Shown in pieces: positions 56,467 to 64,000 of a stretch of 64,000 nucleotides of DNA (position 1 is the stretch's first letter; every line of letters begins with the position of its first letter). A program made the translations under genes and the position numbers. Where the stretch lies: contig JAFCMP010000547.1 of NCBI GenBank assembly GCA_017506865.1, forward strand, positions 1,426,001-1,490,000, read 5' to 3'. The notes under the pieces were generated by a model. That model ran no database searches, was not told the DNA's origin, and saw only the letters and a program-made list of their open reading frames with translations. The stretch is from Tribonema minus. Its lineage: Eukaryota; Sar; Xanthophyceae; Tribonematales; Tribonemataceae.

Positions 56467-58087
56467 CTGGCGATGCCCTTTATAGGAAATGAAGGCTTCT
56501 GAGTTCTTTCCTGTTGCTGTCCTCCCGGCCTGCGCAGTAGGGCATGCGAAGGACAGTCGTGAGCTGGAAGCCTGGTGGTGTTTGCGTTGATGAAAACGAA
56601 TCAAAGGATTGTAGAGCTCTAGGTGACAGAGTGTGGTGAGCCGTCAGACTGAATGAATGCATTCCATCAATGACCGTGGTCGCCGCTGCTGCAGCAATTG
56701 GCCACGAGCCAAACAGTGCCACCATATCCACAGTAGTCAAGACGACTTCTGTGTGCAAGCTGTTTAGCATTCGAGGCATGGGTGTTGAGTATACTATGGC
56801 AGGAGGAGGTGGGCTCTGATAGTGCGTGCGCAGCTGAGGTTGAGATTGACGACTCTCGAAGGCGCCACTTGGCGATTAAGGTGCCTGATGATGGCATGCG
56901 CGGATGAGTCTGCAGCGGCTCGTGCAGGCAGCCGATGCTGAAGGGTGTCAGCCAATGGTCATTGGGGCGTGGTAGCCAAATATGGCGACATGATGGCAAC
57001 CACTTACAAAGCATGCGATAAGGGTTGCACTGCAGCTGGTTGCAGTATACACACCGTGAACGCAGAGCACTGAGCAGCATCTGTGTTGTGTTGTGAGAGG
57101 ATGGGCAGGGGCTGGCTATTGGTGCAGTGGGAACTTGAAGTACACCCCCTTGTGGTGCATACGACATTTACATGTTACAGTGACCTGAGGCGGATCAGCA
57201 GCAGTGCAAAAGAGGTGAAGGACACCTGAAGATGACGAGGTCACATCAGCATCACGACGTGTGCATCACGATTGCATGGTGATGCCGCCGGACCGGAGGT
57301 TGCACCTAAGTATGGTATGCTGCTGCCTTGTTGCGACAAATTGCAAGGTAGAAAGCTTGCCTGAAGGAATGAGAGGGGTTGCCGCCAGCTCCTGCTGCTG
57401 CAACAGGTAATCCATTCTTCCTCCTGCCTTTTCCTGCAGCGTATCCTGCAGATGCCGCTCCCGGCCCTCCATGAGCATGCTTGAAAGCTTCGTCTCTGCT
57501 GCTTGCGACGCCGGCGCCCTTCAATGGCTTCTTCTTGTGTTTCATGTCCTTTCACCGTGCTGCACTAGGACAGCGACAACCCGCAACTCCACAACTTCAA
57601 CTTCATGTTGAAAACTACCTTTACTTCAAGGTGACATTGAAGTTGTGGACTGGAACTAAAGCCTCGGCGACTCGACTCACTCGTGCGCGTTCGAGTTGTT
57701 CCATGTTGGCGGACCCCTTTGGCGTAGTCACAGCAGATGACTGAGTCAGGCAATGTCTGGACCCTCTGGCACACCCGACTCAGAAGAACAGGGGGTGTTG
57801 GGCACTGAGCTTCAGTGCAAGTGCAAGTGCATCGCCGCGCACAGCACAGTTCATGCTTTGTCCGCCAGAGCTGATCCGCAGTGTTTGTGGTGCCGTACAC
57901 ATGAAACGCATGCAGGCTCACACAAAGGCAAATTCCAAACACACGTACACCCGATTCAGACGAAGCCCATGCGAGCCAGGCATATAATCAAAGGCACCCT
58001 CACCCCCCCCCCCCCCCCACTGTCCTATCCAGTAGCAAATCCTGCTGTCAGGCGTCGCCCCCCCCCCCCCCCCTCAACCCCCGCGCC
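56467..58087. other. region holding the missing FTO 5' end and repeats
   Basis: The first coding exon of the FTO gene should lie here or farther right; it must end in phase 2. A candidate minus-strand ATG at 57545 opens MKHKKKPLKGAGVASSRDEA, but I could not link it. Dispersed repeat family A is at about 56590-56745 (minus). Confidence 0.4.
56590..56750 (-). repeat. dispersed repeat family A, longest copy
   Basis: This minus-strand copy joins the two segments seen separately at 43049-43150 and 3330-3405, showing they belong to one element. No terminal repeats or protein are recognised. Confidence 0.7.
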
Positions 58088-61000
58088 TTAACGCGTCAAG
58101 TTCGACGCGAAAGACACGCGCTCCTTCGTGTCCTGCGCGAGCGCCTGGCCGTAACCGGACACGCGTGCGCTGCTGAGGCCGCCGCCGCCCGGCCCGCCGC
58201 CGCCGCCGCCGCCTGCAGCGTCCCGCTGCGAGGGCTTGGCAAACTCGAGCTTGAGGATGAGGTGGTCGTATCCATAGCCCTGCGATGCACGTGACGGGCA
58301 GCGAAGCAGTCAGGCTCGAGAGTGAGTATGGGCGTGTTAGTATGGGCGTTGCGGTAACAAAGTGGCCATATGTAGCCAGTGTCGAGTGTGCATATGTAGC
58401 GCCGGCCGCGTCCCGCTGCGAGGGCTTGGCAAACTCGAACTTGAGGATAAGGTGGTCGTAGCCGTAGCCCTGCGTTGCGCATGATGCAGACAGGCTCGCG
58501 AGTGAGTATGGGCGCTGCGGTAAGGAAGGGGCCATGAAGCCAGCGTCCAGTGTGCATAGCTGCAGGTACTTGACCTGGTGTGCGGTGTTGTCAGGCTCGC
58601 GAGTGAGTACATGTAAGCATTGCAGTAATGTAGTGGCCATAAAGCCGGCGTCAAGTGTGCATGAATGCAATTACCCACGGCGGGCGGTCGGATGCCCAGG
58701 GTGCGGCGTTGTCGATTCAACGCATCTTGGAGACTGTGCGACACCAACATTGATGGCGCGCACACAGGGACTCTACCCTGGTCAGAGGTAGGGTTAGGGT
58801 TAGCTTTGACATCCGCATGTGCAGCTACATGGGAGTAAGGGCAAGGTCAGGGGGTACGCCACCAGCGCGATCAACGCACTTCAGAATAGACAAACCATGT
58901 CATGGGCGCACGGAGGGACTCTGTCTTGACCCTCTGCGCCCCTCTTGAGGTGAAGCCAAAGCGTGGCTGCACCTGTACACACGCATAGCCGGTATCTGCT
59001 TCCGACGTGAAGAGCATGACTGTGAACACCATACATGGGGAGGGACGGAGGTGCACTTCGTGGTGCGTCGCGTTTACACCCGTGGCAAGCGTATGCGCGT
59101 GCCCCGTTGTCACAGAGCACAAGGTCAACTGATACAGTACCTGTAGCCGCTCTTTCTCCAGTATGTCAATACTCGTGCGCATACTCTATGAGATTGTTGT
59201 TCTGGTCCACGCGCGCGCACCTGCAGCTTGTTCGTGGCGCGTTCCGCGTCCGCCTCAGACGTAAAGCTCACAAACGCAAAGCCGCACGACTGCATCGTGG
59301 TAATAAATACTCGTACACGCACTTGGTTGATTCCTTTTCGCCTGTTCGACATGGGCACTACACGCCATCTCCTCATGCGCACCTGCAGCTTGTGCATGGC
59401 GCGCTCCGCGTCCGCCTCTGACCCTAAACCTGACCCTACCCCTAACCTTACGCTGCGTGGCACCTGCAGATTGTTCGTGCTACACAAAAAAGTGTCACTG
59501 GACGCGAAAGACGGCGACGGCGTTTCGTCTCGTCGCGTGCGCGGGCGCACCTGCAGCTTGTTCATGGCGCGTTCCGCGTCCGCCTCGGATGTGAAGCTCA
59601 CGAACGCGAACCCGCGCGACTGCATCGTCTCCGGGTCCTTGGCGAGGTACACCCTGTGAATACGTCCGAACGTGCCAAACAGCTCGCGCAGGTCGCCCTC
59701 CGTAGTGTCCTCCGATATGTTGGTGACGCGGATCTTCGTCCTGTCCTCCAGGGGCATGGGGGGCGCGTCGCCGCCGCCGGCGCCGCCCGCCGCCGCGGCC
59801 CACCGCGCGCCCGGGGGTATGTATTTGCCGCCCTCTGCGCCTATTTATGAGGGGAGACACGGGGATTGGGGAGGGGAGGCACGCGGGTGAGCCGACAAAG
59901 GGGCAGCAGCGCGCGAGGTACAGTTTATTTGTGTTGAGGGGTACGCATGTGAGGGCGCCGCCCGCCGCCGCGGCCCACCGCGCGCCCGGGGGTATGTATT
60001 TGCCGCCTTCCGCGCCTGGTCACGAGGGAAGTTGGGGAGGGAGGGCACGAGGGTAAGCCAATGCAGGAAAAGCAGCGCATGAGGCACGGTTCATCCGTGT
60101 TTGAGGGGTCTAAATGTGCCAGCTGCCGCGGCCCATCGCGCGCCGGGCGGTATGTACTTGCCGCCCTCTGCGCCTGGTGAGAAGCAAGGGGGGGGCGGGG
60201 GTTGGGGAGGGTAGGCACGTGGGTAGCGCGACACAGGGCCAGCAGCGTGTGAGGCGCGGTTCATCCGTGTGTGAGCGAAGCGCAGCAGGGCCATCGGTGT
60301 ACACACACGTCGCCGTCGCCACGAGCAACTCGGCGGAGGGGGTATGCATTTGCCGCCCTCTCCGCCTGAGTGACAAGGAAAGGACGAGGTCAGTCGATCG
60401 TACCCAGCAGGCCCGGCGCAAGGGGGAAGGCATGGAGTCGGATAATCGCAGCAATGGCGCACGTCTGGTCCGGCGCTGACGAGCTCCGTGCACGGTACCA
60501 GCAGCAACAGGTTAAGGGTTGGATTTAGGGTTAGCCTTTGCCGCCTCCAAGCCGGTTACGTCGAGAGTGTCCCCTAACCCTAACCCTACACCCTAACTCT
60601 AACACCAAACCTTTAACCCTAACACTAAACCCTTACCCTGGTACCACGGACTCAAGTACTTCGAAGTATACTGTATCGGAGCGGCAGTGGGCGGCGTGGG
60701 TTGGCGTGCGCGTGGCTGCAGTGGCCGCCTGCTGCGGCGCAGCGCACGACCAGGGGTGTAGGTGCAGAGCACGCGCGGCAATGCAACTACGCACGGCACT
60801 CCAACAGCTGTGACTGTCGCATGTGACGACACACAGGCGCCAGGGCGCGCCGCAGACACCATACCCATACTTACCGCCCAGGTGAAGCACAGGACCATGC
60901 AAAACCTTGAATGAAACAGATACACATGCAGTCGTGCAACAATGCGCAAGCACGCAGGCGCGCTGCAGCCGCCGTACCCATATACATACTTACCCCAGCC

Positions 61001-63093
61001 GCCACGTGCTGCGCGCTAGCGCAGTCCAAGTGACGTACAAGGACTCTTGTGACAAAGCACTGCACGAGTGCGATCGGGTCAAGCACTACAGCAGCCATAC
61101 ACTCGCGCAACAACGCACAAGCGCGAAGGCGCGCGCGCTGCGGCCGCCGTATGCACACTTACCACCCCCGCCGCGCAGCCCGCCACCTGGTTCGTCGTCC
61201 GTAGGCGCCGCCTCGCCGTCGCCGAGCATGCCCATCTGGCGCATGGCGTTGCGGCGGCGCACGCGCTCCATCGCCTCCTTAAGGCTGCAACAGGCAGTGG
61301 TGATGATCAGCAGGCGGTGATGATCAGCAGGCGGTGATGATCAGCAGGCGGTGATGATCAGCAGGCGGTGATGATCAGCAGGCAGTGATGGTCAGCAGGC
61401 GGTGATGATCAGCAGGTGTTGATGATCAGCGGGCAGTGAAGATGAGCGGCTCCATCGCCTTTTTGAGGATGCAATAGGCAGTGGTGATGATCAGCAGATA
61501 GGCGATGATGGTTGATGCCAGACGCGGCGCGCAAGCTCGCGCTTAGTGGTGCGCGACTCATCCGCATCAAAAAGGACGACGTGAATATATGTTGTTTGAG
61601 AACGCGACACGAAAATGTGCCCTTTGCGGCACTTACTGCGTGTCGTTCGATCGAGTGCCTGATCACAAAGGTACGGTGGCAAAGTGCAGAAAGCATCACG
61701 GCTGTGAAAACCATGGCAGCTACCCACATGAACGCATGCTGCAGCCCGCTCTTTAGCCTCTGACGCGTGCGCGGCCTCAGCGCTGACACTTGCACTTGCA
61801 CTCCACGAGTGTAAGTTCCATGGTTGAGGTTGAAGTTGAGGCCGCAATGACTCGGGCAACTCCAACAGCACACTGCATCCAAAGAAACTGCTGATGCAGT
61901 ACGCAACCAGTGTAGACAGTGGCACGACACTCCTTCAGCGTGAAACGTCCCAGTAATGCGATCTCCATCATCACGATCGCAAGGGTAAACTACAGTAGTC
62001 ACAGTTGGCATCAACGGCGGCGGCAGTGGCAGCAACTGCAGCTGGCTAGCGGTCGTGTGAGGGGGCTGGCGAAGGCGATGGTAGGGTTTGGGTTAGAATA
62101 AGATTACATCATGCCGGGCGGCAGGCGAGGGCGGCAGATGTCCTCGTAATCATTCAGTACGACCCGTCCTTCCACGGAAAACACGTAAAGCTTCCCTTTT
62201 GAGGGCAATTTCCAGCATTGCAACTGCAAGGGTAGGCTCATCACATTATGGCATCAACCGGGGGACAGCGCTCTCGTTTTGATTCCGCAAGGGTAAGCTC
62301 CTCACATATAGCAGCAACAGACGGACAGCGCTCAGGATTTGATTCCTCACGTGTTCGCGTGAGGACGGTCAGGTGACTCGCACTGAAATATGATAAGAGA
62401 GATCAGGTCGGCAGCTGGCAAAAATGCTGAGCGTTGACCTGTCGATGACGTTGGATGGCTGCTCGCCCGCCTGCGTGCTCGGAAAATGAATATACCGCGG
62501 CAAATAATGTTCCAAAGTGAAATCCATGATCGACACACCACGAAACAACATTTGCTGAGCCGTCTGTCTGCACTGGCTTAACCATTCTGCCAGGGTGAGC
62601 AGCTGGCAAAAACGCCGGCAAAAGCGCTGAGCGCTGACCTGTTGCTGACGTCGGATGGCTGCTCATCCGCCTCCTTACAAGTCAAATGATCACTGGATGT
62701 ACGTGGAGATAAGAATTCTACCAGAGGAAGCAGCTGTCGAAATAAGCAGCTGGCAAAAATGCTGACCGCTGACCTGTCGCTGATGTTGAACGGCTGCTCG
62801 TCCGCCTCCTAACATGAGAATGCAAACATGTTTACCTGAAGACTATGATGATGGCAGTGAGCAGCTGGAAGAAACGAACTGGTCAAAGTGTTGAGCGCTG
62901 ACCTGTCGCTGACGTTGGACGGCTGCTCATCCGCCTCCTTGCTCTCCCGCGGCGTCTCCATCATGACCTGCTCCTGCGACGTGAGCGTGTAGCTGTGGTT
63001 GTCGGACACCTCCGCCGCGGCGCCGAACACCTTCCACTTCTTCCGCTCCGCAACGGCGCGGCTTATTCGTTGCTGCTCCGCAAATACCTTGAC
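58088..63093 (-). CDS. EIF3G: eIF3 subunit G, RRM-containing translation initiation factor (5' end not found)
   Basis: Exons 63093-62903, 61284-61163, 59834-59551 and 58279-58088 join in phase (0/2/1/0). The N-terminal conserved helix is VFAEQQRISRAVAERKKWKV FG. A linker with LKEAMERVRRRNAMRQMGML and GGKYIPPGARW (compare GKYVPP of animals) follows. The RRM is IRVTNISEDTTEGDLRELFG, YLAKDPETMQSRGFAFVSFT (RNP1 RGFAFVSF), ADAERAMNKLQ joined to GYGYDHLILKLEFAKPS. A Gly tail and 20 extra residues end the protein. Family knowledge: eIF3g sits on the 40S subunit near the mRNA entry channel and supports scanning and reinitiation. The CCHC zinc knuckle that usually lies between the N-terminal helix and the KYxPP motif is not seen, and the surrounding exons join in phase without it. 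About 70-90 N-terminal residues are missing, probably to the right. Identity is secure. Confidence 0.93.
58380..58680 (-). repeat. copies of the EIF3G last-exon acceptor junction
   Basis: The head of exon 58279-58088 (GYGYDHLILKFEFAKPSQRD AAG) with its acceptor is repeated at about 58400-58480. Intron flanks (gctcgcgagtgagtatgggc, gccataaagccagcgtc) recur three times to 58670. The true acceptor is at 58279. Confidence 0.9.
59215..59480 (-). repeat. copies of the EIF3G RRM donor junction
   Basis: Downstream of the donor at 59551, the end of the RRM exon is copied at about 59380-59420 and, longer, at about 59219-59301 (SCGFAFVSFTSEADAERATN KLQ in frame). A fragment lies at about 59460. The RNP1 motif of the RRM is thus present twice in the DNA. 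Confidence 0.93.
59935..60380 (-). repeat. copies of the EIF3G RRM-exon acceptor junction
   Basis: Three upstream copies of the exon head (EGGKYIPPGARWAAA; plus-strand cccgggggtatgtatttgcc gcc) lie at about 59950-60030, 60110-60195 and 60335-60375. Each is preceded by the shared intron block (gttcatccgtgt-gaggg). The true acceptor is at 59834. The period is about 150-220 bp. Confidence 0.93.
61285..61475 (-). repeat. 17-bp minisatellite and acceptor copy in EIF3G intron
   Basis: About eight head-to-tail units of caggcggtgatgatcag (17 bp) fill 61289-61430 directly upstream of the exon at 61284. A decayed acceptor copy (ctccatcgcctttttgagga tgcaa) follows at about 61449. The unit contains TGATCA palindromes. 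Confidence 0.93.
62104..62223 (-). CDS. possible terminal exon of an unknown gene inside an EIF3G intron
   Basis: An acceptor (cttgcag) is followed by 39 codons and TAA: LQCWKLPSKGKLYVFSVEGR then VVLNDYEDICRPRLPPGMM. It has coding-like composition. It cannot be part of the RRM-bearing EIF3G mRNA because of the stop. It could be an alternative last exon of EIF3G (the phase after 62903 would not fit), a nested gene or chance. The family is not recognised. Confidence 0.3.
   Translation of the reverse strand: MQCWKLPSKGKLYVFSVEGRVVLNDYEDICRPRLPPGMM
62420..62830 (-). repeat. copies of an EIF3G donor junction
   Basis: The end of exon 63093-62903 (KEADEQPSNVSDR) and its donor (cag|gtcagcgctca) recur with junctions near 62787, 62640 and 62437. 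Spacing is about 115-200 bp. The shared intron block is gccagctgctcaccctggca. Confidence 0.92.
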
Positions 63094-63433
63094 CTGTGGG
63101 CGATGCAAGGGGCAGTGGCGAACATCAGCACCAGCAGGGCCAATATCAAGTCTGAACTTTAAGTCTGAACTTGAACTGCGCCAGGCCTGTTCCAGTATAC
63201 TACTAGGTCTCAGGCAGACTGGGCATGCTGTACGCTTCAGATTACCTTTGCAGCACACTCAATCGTCAGAAACGATCAAGCAGTAGTCAGCACCAAACCC
63301 CACTTGAGAAGGTTGTTGAAGGGGCCTGAGATCAAGACGGGGTATTTGCCACATAAACTTCAAGTGTTTCGTTCTGAGCTACTTCGCTGTTGAGGCTAGG
63401 CAGGCGTACAATTCCCAACCTGCATTAAGACAC

Positions 63434-63607
63434 ATGTCGGCTCAGCTGAAAACGCCGCAGAAGGATGAATCCTCAGTGCTGCTCTTTCGCAGCACTACCC
63501 CCTTGCTTGAAAATGTAAGCGGTTGCCAGCGCTAACGGAACGCGCAGTTCACTTCACTTGCAGATGATTGATGGTCCCAACAGGCCCTGCTTGGACAGAA
63601 GATTGCG
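63434..63607 (+). CDS. possible 5' exons of a plus-strand gene at the window edge
   Basis: An ATG at 63434 opens MSAQLKTPQKDESSVLLFRS TTPLLEN to a good donor (AAT|GTAAGC, 63514). A short intron follows, then acceptor cttgcag and exon 63564-63607 (MIDGPNRPCLDRRLR) ending at CG|GTGAGT. A further open stretch at about 63715-63790 (RTRVAKVHPNFRKSIWLLLK) could follow. The protein is not recognised. If real, the gene lies head-to-head with or overlaps the unseen start of EIF3G. Confidence 0.3.
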
Positions 63608-64000
63608 GTGAGTAACACTGTTCACACTTGTAAAGGCATCATCGATGAAGCACCAAGGTATCAGAGGCACCACCATGTGTGCGACGCATCCACACCGGAC
63701 CGGCTGTGCAATTCCAGGCAGCGCACAAGGGTGGCCAAGGTCCACCCTAACTTTCGAAAGAGCATCTGGCTGTTGCTCAAAACACTGGATAAGGTTGCTG
63801 GACAAGGGAATACCACCCGCATCGGTGTGTCTGCACCGCAGCTGTGCTCTTACTGCAGGATCAAATATCAGCGCTGCTGTCCGAAAGTGCTGGTTGGCTC
63901 GGATGCAACAATGAAGCTGTAGAAGCGAGATTGCCGCCACCGTGTCTGGTGGTGCTGCTGGTGTATGGCGTCAGTTCCCAATCCGAGCTGCATCTATGGG

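Noticed and set aside
61289..61430. CRISPR-like array (regular direct repeats)
   Set aside because: Units abut without unique spacers and the context is a eukaryotic intron, so this is a minisatellite.

Overview
This window looks like nuclear DNA from a photosynthetic stramenopile alga close to the brown-algal/yellow-green-algal lineage. That is an inference from three things: intron-rich genes with GT-AG introns, a four-repeat EsV-1-7 (IMMEDIATE UPRIGHT-type) cysteine-rich protein, and an FTO-type demethylase, a family known from vertebrates and algae. Coding exons are GC-rich with Ala/Gly/Ser/Gln runs. Introns carry long poly-C tracts before acceptors, interstitial CCCTAA/TTAGGG blocks and many copies of an ACTTCAA-type motif.

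Layout, left to right. XRN2/RAT1 nuclear 5'-3' exoribonuclease (minus, 3' part off the left edge, 1-5519). An unrecognised minus-strand exon cluster (about 6109-6947). WDR4/TRM82, the non-catalytic subunit of the tRNA m7G46 methyltransferase (minus, 7521-13052). GTF2E2, the TFIIE beta subunit (plus, 14124-21498), head-to-head with WDR4. A secreted S8 subtilisin-like protease (plus, 23317-29639). A 4.2 kb repeat-rich intergenic stretch. An EsV-1-7 repeat protein with a long Gln/Ala/Gly tail (minus, 33816-36130). A degenerate partial duplicate (37.3-38.6 kb) of the 3' end of the next gene. A very long FTO homologue whose last exon also encodes an ASCH (PUA-like) domain (minus, 41283 to at least 56466). 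EIF3G, the RRM subunit of eIF3 (minus, 58088-63093, 5' end not found).

Apart from the protease and the EsV-1-7 protein, the recognised genes belong to RNA metabolism and gene expression: decay/termination, tRNA modification, Pol II initiation, RNA demethylation and translation initiation. They do not form an operon-like unit. I reconstructed exon phases by hand; every internal junction listed is phase-compatible and gives an uninterrupted reading frame.

The most striking pattern concerns introns. Nearly every long intron holds several diverged tandem copies of one of its own splice junctions: the exon edge (about 10-130 bp), the splice site and about 50-120 bp of intron, repeated every 60-200 bp. 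It occurs at acceptors and donors, in at least six unrelated genes, and accounts for much of the intron length. The second main observation is the FTO-ASCH fusion. The third is an eIF3g reconstruction without a visible zinc knuckle.
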